Assembly: GCA_002478045.1 (NCBI GenBank)
Contig: DLLT01000018.1
Coordinates: forward strand, 35,620 to 99,619
Reading direction: 5' to 3'
DNA from: Porphyromonadaceae bacterium UBA7555
GTDB taxonomy: Bacteria; Bacteroidota; Bacteroidia; Bacteroidales; Muribaculaceae
DNA: 64,000 nt
The notes below the pieces were generated by a model. That model did not search any database. It worked only from the letters and a program-made list of their open reading frames with translations, and was not told the DNA's origin. This document shows, piece after piece, positions 7,822-17,308 of this stretch. Position 1 is the first letter of the stretch. Each line of letters opens with the position of its first letter. The position numbers were made by a program, and so were the translations under genes.

Positions 7822-9276
7822 TCAGGCCTGTTTGCGCGACTTGAGCAGAAGCAAAAGGCCCAGAACGGTGAAGGCGGCATTCATCAACAGCAATTCGAAA
7901 CTGGTGGTATAGCCACAGTACTCCTTGAGTGCCCACTGGGTCACCCACGACAATGCGGGGGCAAGGATGCACACCACCGGAACAAGGCAGTCGCGCACAG
8001 GACGCTTGCAGGCCATACCGAAGACAAAGAGGCCGAGGATGGGTCCGTAGGTATACGAAGCCAAGGTGTACACGGCGCTGATGGCATCCTGATTACTCAA
8101 GTAATAGAAGGCTATGATAACCAAGCCCATGGCCACGGACATACCCAGGTGTACCATGCGCCGGGTGACGCCCAGACGGCGGTCGTCCAGACGGCGATTG
8201 GCGCCCAGAATATCTACGGTGAAGGATGTCGTCAGCGAGGTCAAGGCCGACCCGGCAGCCGAATAGGCGGCGGATACCAGTCCGATGATAAAGAGGATGC
8301 CCACAATTATCGGCATTCCGGGGCTGTCAACCACGGCGGCAAAGGTGTCGTCCGGCTTGGAGGGGTGGACCATACCTTTGCTGTCCATATATATCAGCAA
8401 CATCGTACCAAGGATGAGGAACAACGCGATGACGAAGAATTGCGTGATGCCGCTCACTATCATATTTTTTTGGCTCTGACGGCTGTCGCGGCAGGCAAGG
8501 TTGCGTTGCATCATATCTTGGTCGAGGCCGTTGAGGGCTATGGCCATAAATATACCGGCCAGGAATTGCTTCCAGAAATATGTTCCGGCCAAAGGATCGT
8601 CAAAGTAGAACATCTTGAACGACGGATGCGATGTAACAGCGCTGAAAGCCTCACCGAAATTCAATCCGAGGTTGCTGGCTATGAAGTATATACACAGCGC
8701 CACCGAGGCCACCAAGCAGAAGCTCTTGAGTGTATCGGTCCAAATCAAGGTCTTGACGCCGCCTTGCACGGTATATATCCATATCAGCAATATGCTGACT
8801 ACCACCGTAATGGCGAAGGGAATACCCAACGGCCCGAAGACCATGGACTGGAGCACTACGCATACGACATAGAAGCGCACGGCCGCGCCCAACATCTTGC
8901 TGACAAAGAAGAACCATGCTCCGGTATGGTAGGTGGACTTGCCGAAGCGGTCCTCAAGATAGCCGTAGATGCTGATGAGATTGCGCCGGTAGAACATCGG
9001 CACCAACACAAAAGCGATGGCAAAGTACCCGACAATAAATCCGAGTACCATTTGCAGGTAGGAGTAGCCCTTGGCAGCCACCATGCCGGGGACGCTGATA
9101 AAAGTGACGCCACTGATGGCGGCGCCTATCATAGCAAAGGCCACCAGACCCCATGGTGCCTGGCGGTTGCCGTTGAAAAATGTCGAGTTGTTGCTGCCGC
9201 GCGAGGCAAACCAGCTGATGACCATCAGCAGTGCAAAGTATGCCGCGATGGTGATGATTACTATGGTCGGTGTCAC
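7822..9276 (-). CDS. Sodium:solute symporter (SSS family), candidate MurNAc importer
   Basis: The 484-residue protein has about 13 transmembrane segments. Its N-terminal region is typical of the SSS family (MVISWFASRGSNNSTFFNGNRQAPWGLVAFAMIGAAISG-like, with GVTFISVPG following). The family imports sugars, amino acids or sialic acid with sodium. Substrate is not readable from sequence. It sits 118 bp downstream of a NamZ-type exo-beta-N-acetylmuramidase, whose product is free MurNAc, which makes MurNAc or a related cell-wall sugar a reasonable candidate. No MurNAc kinase or MurQ etherase gene is present in the window. It probably shares an operon with the WYL gene. Confidence 0.88.
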   Translation of the reverse strand: MTPTIVIITIAAYFALLMVISWFASRGSNNSTFFNGNRQAPWGLVAFAMIGAAISGVTFISVPGMVAAKGYSYLQMVLGFIVGYFAIAFVLVPMFYRRNLISIYGYLEDRFGKSTYHTGAWFFFVSKMLGAAVRFYVVCVVLQSMVFGPLGIPFAITVVVSILLIWIYTVQGGVKTLIWTDTLKSFCLVASVALCIYFIASNLGLNFGEAFSAVTSHPSFKMFYFDDPLAGTYFWKQFLAGIFMAIALNGLDQDMMQRNLACRDSRQSQKNMIVSGITQFFVIALFLILGTMLLIYMDSKGMVHPSKPDDTFAAVVDSPGMPIIVGILFIIGLVSAAYSAAGSALTSLTTSFTVDILGANRRLDDRRLGVTRRMVHLGMSVAMGLVIIAFYYLSNQDAISAVYTLASYTYGPILGLFVFGMACKRPVRDCLVPVVCILAPALSWVTQWALKEYCGYTTSFELLLMNAAFTVLGLLLLLKSRKQA

Positions 9277-9394
9277 TGTGGTGTTATGTTTTAATTATTT
9301 TGTCGTTAAGTATATTGTCGTTTTGTGGTATCGTTGGCGATTGCTGCGCCGTTGGTAGACATTACAGACGATTATTACCATACCGGCCGAAGTC

Positions 9395-10666
9395 TTATTC
9401 GGCATACAGCAGATAGGGCCGGCGAAGTTGCTTGAAGGCACGTACATCATCGGCCCAAGTGGCGGCGATGGAGGCGGCGTCCATACCCTGCTCTATCATA
9501 GTACGAATGTCGCCGCGGCCTATGAGTTTCTCGAAAAATGCGGTGAAGAATTTGTCACCGATACCGAGGTCGCGGTAGGCGTCTATAAGATATGACAGGT
9601 TGACGCCCCCGGCAATGGCATCGTCATCGCTGATGCCGCTGAGATCCACACCATGGCACAAGCGGTCAAGCAACGGAGGATTCTTGGCGCCGGGGACACT
9701 GCGCGGCGTAAATTCGTAGTCGCGCCCTTTCATATCGGGATGCCCGTAGACCATAAAGGGTTTGTCCGTGCCACGCCCCAGAGATACCGGAGTGGCCTCG
9801 AAGTAGCACATGGACGGATAAAGGTATACTGCGGTCATAGTGCGCAAATTGGGCGACGGAGCCACGGGCAGCCGATAGCGCGTAGCGTGAGTATACCCGG
9901 CGCAAGGCACCACCGTGAGGCGGCAGCGAGCGCCGTCCTTGAGCCACTCCTCGCCATTGGCCATCTGCGCCAATTCGCCCAGGGTCATACCATGCACCAC
10001 GGGTATGGGCAGACGCCCCACCCCACTGGCATATTTCATATCCAATATGGGGCCGTCCACGTACATTCCGTTGGGATTGGGGCGGTCAAGTACCACGAAA
10101 TCCTTATCGTTGGCGGCGGCCTGCTCCATCAGTCGTATCATCGTGATGTAATACGTGTAATAGCGCAGCCCGACGTCCTGAATATCACAGACTATTGCAT
10201 CAAAACGGGCCAGAACTTCAGGGGCTATGCCGCGACCTTTGCCGTCATACATCGATGCTATGGGTATGCCCGTAACCGGATCAACGCTGCTGCTGACATG
10301 CTCGCCGGCATCGGCATTGCCGCGAAAGCCGTGCTCGGGCGAAAATATCGTGGTTACATTCACGCCGCCTTCGAGCATTATATCGAGGGTGTGACGGTTG
10401 CCTACCATGCCTGTATGATTGGAAAATAGCGCCACGCGCTTGCCGCGCAACAGCGGCAGATAGGCCTCGGTACGTGCAGCACCTACGATGACGCTGTCTA
10501 TGGCCGGACACAGAGTCTCGGCCGTGCATTCGGGCGCTGGGCCAACACTACGCACCGCTGCGGCAGCCGTGTCATTGGCCACGCAATGAGGACATTGGGC
10601 ATACGACAGCCCCGGCATAAGAACTATGCCAACCATCAATATCTTTGCCTTAATTTTCTTATCCAT
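9395..10666 (-). CDS. NamZ-like exo-beta-N-acetylmuramidase (DUF1343), exported
   Basis: The chosen start is MDKKIKAK at 10666, because it gives a clean Sec signal peptide (hydrophobic ILMVGIVLMPGLSYA, then QC) and because a promoter-like site lies upstream. The mature protein of about 400 residues shows DUF1343 features: LLRGKRVALFSNHTGMV, TTIFSPEHGFRGNADAGEHV, YDIQDVGLRYYTYYI-like and DRPNPNG segments. NamZ enzymes remove terminal MurNAc from the non-reducing end of peptidoglycan fragments. The QC after the cleavage region might instead be a lipobox, but A-Q-C is a poor fit. Finding this wall-salvage enzyme inside the wall-synthesis cluster is unusual. Confidence 0.88.
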   Translation of the reverse strand: MDKKIKAKILMVGIVLMPGLSYAQCPHCVANDTAAAAVRSVGPAPECTAETLCPAIDSVIVGAARTEAYLPLLRGKRVALFSNHTGMVGNRHTLDIMLEGGVNVTTIFSPEHGFRGNADAGEHVSSSVDPVTGIPIASMYDGKGRGIAPEVLARFDAIVCDIQDVGLRYYTYYITMIRLMEQAAANDKDFVVLDRPNPNGMYVDGPILDMKYASGVGRLPIPVVHGMTLGELAQMANGEEWLKDGARCRLTVVPCAGYTHATRYRLPVAPSPNLRTMTAVYLYPSMCYFEATPVSLGRGTDKPFMVYGHPDMKGRDYEFTPRSVPGAKNPPLLDRLCHGVDLSGISDDDAIAGGVNLSYLIDAYRDLGIGDKFFTAFFEKLIGRGDIRTMIEQGMDAASIAATWADDVRAFKQLRRPYLLYAE

Positions 10667-11216
10667 AGTGTAATATACGTGATTACGGACGCCGCACTTT
10701 GTCCGGAAAATCCGGATATACACGACCCCTGTCTCGGTTTTCGCCTATAAAGGTACGGCAATTTTTTGGCACATGCACACTAATCCCCGTTAAAAATAAA
10801 TTTTCACTCGACTTCAGCCACCTTTTGACATCCATTACAACAAAATCGACACTCTAATTAGCGCACCCTAAGATTGTATTACTACCAACCATTTTCCCAC
10901 CTCAACCTCATTTAAGTTCGCAAACAATTGAAAATCTTATGTTTATCCCCTTTCCATGGGGCTTTACAATGCAAGGTTACACTTTTTCGAGGGACATTTT
11001 TGCCGATTTAGACATTGTTTCAAGGGAGTTTTCGGAGAAAATCACATTATTCAAAGGGAATTTCGGCTGTTATTGGCATTTAGCCATTAGCGATGACTGA
11101 TGGCGCAAGGTCCGGATGAGGATTATATATCCAATTATGACAAACTATCCGAATGAAGGAAAGTAGACACGAGTCGTCTCGGCGTCCAATACGGTGGCGC
11201 CGAAACGCGCGGGAAA
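10667..11216. other. 550-bp non-coding spacer upstream of the NamZ gene
   Basis: No open frame of useful length was seen on either strand, and the stretch 10760-11150 is markedly richer in A and T than its neighbours. It contains a candidate minus-strand promoter at 10748-10755 and a weak inverted repeat near 11177-11205 that could end the EamA transcript. Nothing else was recognised. Confidence 0.5.
10748..10755 (-). promoter_or_regulatory. Candidate -7 element for the NamZ operon
   Basis: The minus strand reads TACCTTTA, one mismatch from TAnnTTTG, about 80 nt before the chosen NamZ start. The matching -33 position (around 10776-10779) reads TGTG, a weak match to TTTG. Confidence 0.45.
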
Positions 11217-12104
11217 TCAGCGGGCGGAGCGTCGGTTTTTGGCCAGGATGACGAGGATGACGGCCGAGAGGACAAGAATGATGCCTAAAGCAAGGCTGAT
11301 GGTGAGAGTCTCGCCGAATACGGTGATGCCTATAATTACGGCGGTCAGCGGCTCGAGTGCGCCAAGGATAGCCGTAGGTGTCGAGCCAATGAGCACGAGC
11401 GCGACATTAATAAGCAGGATACTGAGGAAGGTGGGCACTATGGCCAGCATCAATTCCCAGCCCCACATTTCGAGTGTCAGGTCGATATGCGGCAGGTGTC
11501 CGCCGGCAAAGGCTCCGGCAGCCGCTGTAAGCGCGCAGAAGCACATAACATAGAATGTCAACTGTAAGGCACCCATTTTGAGGTGCACGCGATTGACCGC
11601 CACCATGTACACGGCGTAGGTCAGCGAGGAAACCAGCACCAGCGTCACGCCCGTACCCGAGAGTGATGCTCCGCTGCCAAAGGGGTCATTGAGCAGGAAT
11701 ATGCCACAGAGAGCCAAGCAGATGGATAGTATCGTCGGGGTGCCTATATGCTCGTGAAACAGCCCGCCCATAATCACGGCCACCATTATCGGATATACAA
11801 AGAGTATGGTGCAGGCTATGCCGGCGTCCATATAGTGAAACGACTCGTAGAGCGTCAGCGACGACAATCCGAACATTATGCCCAAAGGCGCAACCACAGC
11901 CAATTGTCGGCGCGTAACTCGCAGCGGCACTCCGCGCCATATCAGTACGGGCAGCAACAGCAGTACCGCCAACGCAAAGCGCCAGAAGATGGTGGTGCCG
12001 ACGTCCACGCCCATATTTTTGAGCGGCAAGGCGCCCAGGGGGTTCATTCCGTAGCATATTGCTGCGGCAACGCCGCAGATATATCCTTTGACTTTGGGTG
12101 ACAT
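11217..12104 (-). CDS. EamA/DMT-family transporter
   Basis: The 295-residue inner-membrane protein has ten hydrophobic segments arranged as two EamA repeats of five. The start MSPKVKGYICGVAAAICYGMNPL and the second-repeat motif PTAILGALEPLTAVIIGITVFGE at about 245-267 are typical of drug/metabolite transporters. Substrate is unknown. It sits between the RNase H and NamZ genes on the same strand but with spacers of 130 and 550 bp, so it is probably a separate transcription unit. It is one of seven genes that separate murD from ftsW. Confidence 0.88.
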   Translation of the reverse strand: MSPKVKGYICGVAAAICYGMNPLGALPLKNMGVDVGTTIFWRFALAVLLLLPVLIWRGVPLRVTRRQLAVVAPLGIMFGLSSLTLYESFHYMDAGIACTILFVYPIMVAVIMGGLFHEHIGTPTILSICLALCGIFLLNDPFGSGASLSGTGVTLVLVSSLTYAVYMVAVNRVHLKMGALQLTFYVMCFCALTAAAGAFAGGHLPHIDLTLEMWGWELMLAIVPTFLSILLINVALVLIGSTPTAILGALEPLTAVIIGITVFGETLTISLALGIILVLSAVILVILAKNRRSAR

Positions 12105-12234
12105 TACTTATTGTGTATTGGTCCTTTGTATCAATGATTAAGTTAAAATCCAATCCTGACGTCGAACACAAATTGTTCAGATTCGCAAACGACCCGAGCT
12201 TATGTTGAGGCTCGCGATAGTCACTGTACCCGAA

Positions 12235-12882
12235 TTATTTACGACCGAAGTCGGCCGGTATTTCGCCCCAACGGTCCGTGTCCCATTTGATTATCGGATT
12301 GGGGATAATGCGATTGACGCGTCTCCACGCATCGGCACGAGCCAGGATTTGGCGTAATGCTTCATTGGTGGCCGTCGGTGCAATCTTGGTGTTGGATGCA
12401 CCACGCATAAACCAACCTATTGCCGTACGCGAGTCACTGTATATGGGGGTGGTGGTGTCGCCGGCTTTCTTGAGCAGCGCCGCCACATGCACCAGAGCCA
12501 GGTATTCGCCGATATTATTGGTTCCACCCTGCAGCGGTCCGATGCAAAACAGTTGCTCGCCCGTACCCACGCGTACGCCGCGATACTCTACCGGGCCGGG
12601 ATTGCCGGGGCACGAAGCGTCTACAGCTATGGCATCAAGGCGTATCTCGGGAAAGGCTTCGTAATTGACCACGGTGGCGTTGCGGCGGCGCATAGCTTTG
12701 TATATGGCCATATCTTCACCGCTGTCGTAGCGACGCAGTGCCTCGGTAGCTTCGTCCTGGTCCTGAAAAGCGCGGTAACGTGCTCCGGGAAACCCGTCGA
12801 TTTGAGCCTGACACTCTTCCCAGGAATCGTAAATACCCGGTGCACGGCCGGCAAAGACCACGTAAAACTTTCTATAAACCAT
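12235..12882 (-). CDS. Viroplasmin-type ribonuclease H
   Basis: The 215-residue protein joins an N-terminal caulimovirus-VI/viroplasmin domain to an RNase H domain. The N-terminal part (about 1-50) carries the YVVFAGRAPGIYDSWEECQAQI-type motif and binds hybrid or double-stranded RNA in characterised homologues. The catalytic domain starts near residue 75 and shows the acidic residues in VDAS, GEYLAL, YSDSRT and WDTDRWGE. It should cut the RNA strand of RNA-DNA hybrids. It starts 18 bp after the murD stop, so it is probably co-transcribed with the dcw genes although functionally unrelated. A type 2 enzyme is encoded at 48315. Confidence 0.93.
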   Translation of the reverse strand: MVYRKFYVVFAGRAPGIYDSWEECQAQIDGFPGARYRAFQDQDEATEALRRYDSGEDMAIYKAMRRRNATVVNYEAFPEIRLDAIAVDASCPGNPGPVEYRGVRVGTGEQLFCIGPLQGGTNNIGEYLALVHVAALLKKAGDTTTPIYSDSRTAIGWFMRGASNTKIAPTATNEALRQILARADAWRRVNRIIPNPIIKWDTDRWGEIPADFGRK

Positions 12883-12900
12883 ACTTGTGTGTGGTTCTTA

Positions 12901-14271
12901 TCAGTGTGCCGGGGCGAGGGCACGCACGGCATCCTTGAAGCGGCGACCGCGGTCCTCATAGGAGGTAAACAAGTCGAAGCTGGCACAGCACGGCGACAGA
13001 AGCACCGTATCGCCGGGGCGTGCCAAGGCGCGGCAGGCGGCGACGGCATCATCGAGCGTATGCGTATCGGCCACGGGTATACCATTGGCGGTGAAGTAAT
13101 CAACGATTTTTTCGTTATGCAGACCCATAGCCACGATGTTATGTACTTTTTCCTTGACCAATGGCAGGATTTCGCTATAATCATTACCCTTGTCCTTGCC
13201 GCCGAGTATGAGCACCGTGGGCGTGGTCATGGCTATCAGCGCGTAGTATGTCGAATTGACGTTGGTGGCCTTGGAGTCATTGATGTAATGCACGCCGTCG
13301 ATGGTGGCGACATCTTCCAGGCGGTGTTCGACCGGGGCAAAGGTGCGCAAGCCTTCGGCTACAGCCTCGGCCTTAGCTCCAATCTTGGCGCATGCAGCTA
13401 TGGCGGCCATGGAGTTGAGCAGATTATGTGTGCCACGTGTGGCGATGCCTGCCACCGGAATATCCATACCGCTGATGCCGTCGTGTATCATCCCGTCACG
13501 AGCCTCGACGGTGGCGTCATGCCCGTCGGCGAAAGTGCACAGACGTGCGCGGATGCCCAGGTTGCCGATGCGCGGAGCCACTACGGGGTCGTCCGCCCAA
13601 TAGACGGCCAAGTCCGAAGGCTCAAGATTTTGGAATACGCGCAATTTGGCCGCGATATAGTTTTCCATCTTGTGGTCATAGCGATCGAGGTGGTCGGGCG
13701 TAATATTGAGCAGCATTGCCACATCGGGGTGGAAGGTGTACATATTATCCAACTGGAACGAAGACAGCTCGATGACATACACGGCGTGCGGCTCGTCCGC
13801 TACAAGTCGAGCCAGACTCACGCCGATATTGCCGCAGGAGGCGGCATCGTGTCCGCAGCATCGCAGCAGATGCGAGGTCAGCATCGTGGTGGTAGTCTTG
13901 CCATTGCTGCCTGTTATGGCCACAAGACGCGTGCCGACGGGCAAAAAGAGGTATGCAAATTCGATTTCGCTGACCACGGGAATACCCTTGGCGACAACGT
14001 CCTTGATGATGGGCGCATCGCTGGGTATGCCGGGGCTTTTGACAACTATGTCCGCTGCAAGTATGCGCTCGATGCTGTGCCGGCCCTGCTCATAAGGCGT
14101 GCCTATAGCCTCCAACTCGGCTACGTGTTTGGCGGCTATAGTACCATGGTCGCTCAAAAATGCCTCTATTCCATGCTTTTTGCACAGTATGGCGGTGCCG
14201 ATGCCGCTCTCACCTGCACCGAGGATGCCGACACGGCGTATAGCCTTGCCTTGATATATAATTTCTGTCAT
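12901..14271 (-). CDS. murD: UDP-N-acetylmuramoyl-L-alanine--D-glutamate ligase MurD
   Basis: MurD adds D-Glu to UDP-MurNAc-L-Ala in the cytoplasm. The 456 residues carry a Rossmann-like start (RRVGILGAGESGIGTAIL, about 11-28), the ATP loop TGSNGKTTTT at about 117-126, and the acceptor-domain sequence YINDSKATNVNS at about 330. It lies 70 bp after mraY, as expected for the dcw cluster. In the usual order ftsW would follow; instead a tightly spaced RNase H gene comes next, marking where the cluster is interrupted. Confidence 0.97.
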   Translation of the reverse strand: MTEIIYQGKAIRRVGILGAGESGIGTAILCKKHGIEAFLSDHGTIAAKHVAELEAIGTPYEQGRHSIERILAADIVVKSPGIPSDAPIIKDVVAKGIPVVSEIEFAYLFLPVGTRLVAITGSNGKTTTTMLTSHLLRCCGHDAASCGNIGVSLARLVADEPHAVYVIELSSFQLDNMYTFHPDVAMLLNITPDHLDRYDHKMENYIAAKLRVFQNLEPSDLAVYWADDPVVAPRIGNLGIRARLCTFADGHDATVEARDGMIHDGISGMDIPVAGIATRGTHNLLNSMAAIAACAKIGAKAEAVAEGLRTFAPVEHRLEDVATIDGVHYINDSKATNVNSTYYALIAMTTPTVLILGGKDKGNDYSEILPLVKEKVHNIVAMGLHNEKIVDYFTANGIPVADTHTLDDAVAACRALARPGDTVLLSPCCASFDLFTSYEDRGRRFKDAVRALAPAH

Positions 14272-14341
14272 GGTTATACTTATATTATGATGTATAGCGT
14301 TTTACACTGTTAAATATTTCTTCTATCGTATTTTGAGTGTC

Positions 14342-15640
14342 TTATCGTATCTTAAGCGTCACGAAGGTGCATACGGCCAGGATGATGCCTATAATCCAAA
14401 ATCGAGCCACGATTTTGCTCTCGGGGATAGCCGCCAGCGGGCGCTGTATCAAAGCGTCAATGCCGCTGTTGCCGGGCTTCTGGAAATGGTGATGCAGGGG
14501 CGTCATCTTGAAGATGCGGCGTCCGTGCGAAATCTTGAAATATGCCACTTGCAAAACGACCGAGAGGTCTTCTATATAGAATATGGCGCACAACAACGGC
14601 AATAGCAGCTCTTTGTGTATCAAGATAGCGAAGATGGCGATAATTCCGCCGATGGTAAGGCTGCCCGTATCGCCCATGAAGACCTGCGCCGGATAGGCAT
14701 TGTACCACAGGAAGCCCACGAGAGCGCCTATGAACGCGCCCATATATACGACAAGTTCCTCACTGGCCGGGATATACATGATGTCCAGGTACGGAGCATA
14801 GACGATGCTGGCACCGAGATATGCCATAATGGCGAGGGCAACGCCTATGATAGCCGATGTTCCGGTAGCCAGGCCGTCAAGGCCGTCCGTAAGGTTGGCG
14901 CCGTTGCTGGTAGCTGCCACAAAGAATATCGTAACCAAGACAAAGAGCGCCCAGCCGCCGGCCTGTGCTCCATCGCCCATCCACGACGTAACCCACGCAT
15001 AATCGAAGTTGTGGTCTTTGACAAAAGGTATCGTGGTCACCGGTGCTTTATGCTCGCCTTGAGCCGTAACCGACTGCAAGTTCTGACGCAATTCCTGCTC
15101 CTGAACATCACGGCGACTTTCATCCGTAGCTATGGCGGACACCGTTTCGGCCGGGGAATGTTCGGGCACGGCTGTCATCGAGGGATTGGCATACATTACC
15201 GCGGCTACGATAAGACCTATAACAACCTGTCCCACGATTTTATACTTGCCTTTCATTCCCTCCTTATTGTGCTTGCGCAGCTTCTTGTAGTCATCCAAGA
15301 AACCGATGGCGCCCAGCCACAATGTGGCTCCAATCATCAGCAGCATATATATATTGGAGATTTTGCTCACCAATAAGCACGGTATGACGATGGAAATGAT
15401 AATGATGACGCCGCCCATAGTGGGGGTGCCGGTCTTCTTCATCTGACCTTCAAGTCCCAGATTGCGTATAATCTCACCGACTTGCATCTTTTGCAGACGG
15501 TCGATAATTCGGCGACCGATAACGATGGCGATAAGCATTGCCAGCACAAAGGCCACACCCGTACGAAATGTCACATAGTCGAATAGGCGTGCGCCCGGGA
15601 CATTGTATTGTTCAAGATAGTTGAAAAGGTAGTAAAACAC
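14342..15640 (-). CDS. mraY: Phospho-N-acetylmuramoyl-pentapeptide transferase MraY
   Basis: This integral membrane enzyme transfers phospho-MurNAc-pentapeptide to undecaprenyl phosphate, making lipid I. Conserved signatures include GGVIIIISIV near residue 77, FLDDYKKL near 115, and SNGANLTDGLDGLATG near 245. The length, 432 residues, exceeds that of E. coli MraY (360) because of a hydrophilic insert at about 150-220 between two membrane segments. Longer MraY proteins of this type are usual in Bacteroidota. It is flanked by murE and murD with 70-90 bp spacers. Confidence 0.96.
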   Translation of the reverse strand: MFYYLFNYLEQYNVPGARLFDYVTFRTGVAFVLAMLIAIVIGRRIIDRLQKMQVGEIIRNLGLEGQMKKTGTPTMGGVIIIISIVIPCLLVSKISNIYMLLMIGATLWLGAIGFLDDYKKLRKHNKEGMKGKYKIVGQVVIGLIVAAVMYANPSMTAVPEHSPAETVSAIATDESRRDVQEQELRQNLQSVTAQGEHKAPVTTIPFVKDHNFDYAWVTSWMGDGAQAGGWALFVLVTIFFVAATSNGANLTDGLDGLATGTSAIIGVALAIMAYLGASIVYAPYLDIMYIPASEELVVYMGAFIGALVGFLWYNAYPAQVFMGDTGSLTIGGIIAIFAILIHKELLLPLLCAIFYIEDLSVVLQVAYFKISHGRRIFKMTPLHHHFQKPGNSGIDALIQRPLAAIPESKIVARFWIIGIILAVCTFVTLKIR

Positions 15641-15727
15641 CGATGGTCTTTATATTAGAAGGTGAATAATTTTTGAAATCCGCTATCGATGATGACAAGT
15701 ATCGCTTCGCGGTGAGGGACAGCGGCG

Positions 15728-17221
15728 TCAGCTCTTGGCGGCGAGGGCGGCACGCACAATTTCGCGGTCATCCAGGTGTATGCGGCGACCGCCGGCAAGT
15801 ACCTGATAGTCCTCGTGTCCTTTGCCGGCCACCACTATGACATCACCTGGCTTGGCATCGGCCACAGCCTTGTTTATGGCCTCGGCGCGGTCCAGGATGG
15901 TAGTTACTTCGCACGGCGAATCAACCGGAATACCGGCGGCTATGGCATCGGCTATGGTCTTGGGGTCTTCGTCACGCGGATTGTCCGATGTAATGATGAT
16001 GCTGTCGGAAGCGGCGGCGGCCGCAGCGCCCATGAGGGGACGCTTGCCGTGGTCGCGATTGCCGCCGGCGCCGAAAACAGTCGTTATATGCGCCTGTGTC
16101 TCGACGGCATGCACGGCCTCGAGTACATTGGTGATGGCATCGGGCGTATGAGCGTAGTCTACGATGACGGTCACCTTGCCGGAGGCATCATGGAAGGTCT
16201 CGAAACGGCCTGCCACGGGGACAAGCGCGGAGATGACACGCGCCGCCTCGCCGTAGGGAGTACCCAGCAGCGTCAATGCGGCGTATACCGCCAGCAGATT
16301 ATACGCATTGAACCGCCCCGTGAAGCGCGTGGTGATATCTGCCGTCACACCGGGAGCTATGGTCATCTCGGTGCTGCCGAGGTGGCTTTCGATGATGCGG
16401 GCGGTGAAATCGGCCGCCGTGCGCGTCAGCGAGTAGGTCTTCACCATGGCCATAGTGTTCTGAGTCATTACACTGCCGTTGGGGTCGTCAATATTGGTGA
16501 GCGCCCATGCGGTCTTGGGCAGCAGGTCAAAGAAACGTTTCTTACAGTGCAGATATTCCCGAAAGGTCTTATGGTAATCCAGATGGTCGCGAGTGATATT
16601 GGTGAATATTCCGCCGGCAAAATGTAGCCCGGCTGTACGGTTTTGCGCCATACCGTGGCTTGACACTTCCATGGCGGCGAAGGTGCAGCCGGCGTCTACC
16701 ATACGCCGCAACAGCCCGTTGGTTTCCATAGGGTCGGGCGTGGTATGTGTCGATGGTATGCGCTCATTGTCTACGTAATTGCATACCGTGGACAGCAGTC
16801 CGGCGCGATGGCCGAGCGCATGGGCGGCTTCCCACAGCAGTGTGGCTATGGTCGTCTTGCCATTGGTGCCGGTGACACCCACCAGCGTGAGGTGGCGCGA
16901 AGGATCGTCAAACCATGCCGATGCCAATAGGCCGAGAGCCACCGATGAATCGGCCACGCGTATCCAGGCCACATCGCCGGGATGGTCGGTCGGGATGGTC
17001 TCGCATACAACGGCTACGGCGCCGGCAGCCAAGGCCTTGGGAATATAGTCGTGGCCATCGACGGCGGTGCCGCGCACGGCCACAAACATTCCACCCGGGA
17101 CGACAGTGCGCGAGTCGGCCGTGAGGCCCTCGATGACGATGTCGCCGGAGGCGCCGTCGGCATCCAGTATCTCTTCTGTGATGATGGCTGTAAGCAGCCT
17201 TCCAAGTTTCTTCATCTGCAA
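15728..17221 (-). CDS. murE: UDP-MurNAc-tripeptide synthetase MurE (meso-DAP type)
   Basis: MurE adds the third stem-peptide residue. The ATP loop GVTGTNGKTTIATLL lies at about 113-127. The substrate-specificity motif reads DNPRDEDP near residue 405; the DNPR form is the one associated with meso-diaminopimelate-adding enzymes rather than lysine-adding ones, so the wall is predicted to be DAP-type. The 497-residue length is normal. A second ATG two codons downstream (MKKLGRLL) is an equally good start. It lies 87 bp after ftsI. Confidence 0.96.
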   Translation of the reverse strand: MQMKKLGRLLTAIITEEILDADGASGDIVIEGLTADSRTVVPGGMFVAVRGTAVDGHDYIPKALAAGAVAVVCETIPTDHPGDVAWIRVADSSVALGLLASAWFDDPSRHLTLVGVTGTNGKTTIATLLWEAAHALGHRAGLLSTVCNYVDNERIPSTHTTPDPMETNGLLRRMVDAGCTFAAMEVSSHGMAQNRTAGLHFAGGIFTNITRDHLDYHKTFREYLHCKKRFFDLLPKTAWALTNIDDPNGSVMTQNTMAMVKTYSLTRTAADFTARIIESHLGSTEMTIAPGVTADITTRFTGRFNAYNLLAVYAALTLLGTPYGEAARVISALVPVAGRFETFHDASGKVTVIVDYAHTPDAITNVLEAVHAVETQAHITTVFGAGGNRDHGKRPLMGAAAAAASDSIIITSDNPRDEDPKTIADAIAAGIPVDSPCEVTTILDRAEAINKAVADAKPGDVIVVAGKGHEDYQVLAGGRRIHLDDREIVRAALAAKS

Positions 17222-17308
17222 TATTTTGTATGGCGTTTTATGGTTCTATTTATGTCTTATATTCTGTATATCGGCCTATTATATTCGATCGTCCGATGCT
17301 CGGAGTCA

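Noticed and set aside
12235..12882. Viroplasmin domain as a sign of viral origin
   Set aside because: This domain joined to RNase H is common in chromosomal bacterial enzymes; no phage genes are adjacent.
12487..14313. 608-codon plus-strand open frame
   Set aside because: It lies antisense to both murD and the RNase H gene; the minus-strand genes have full catalytic motifs.
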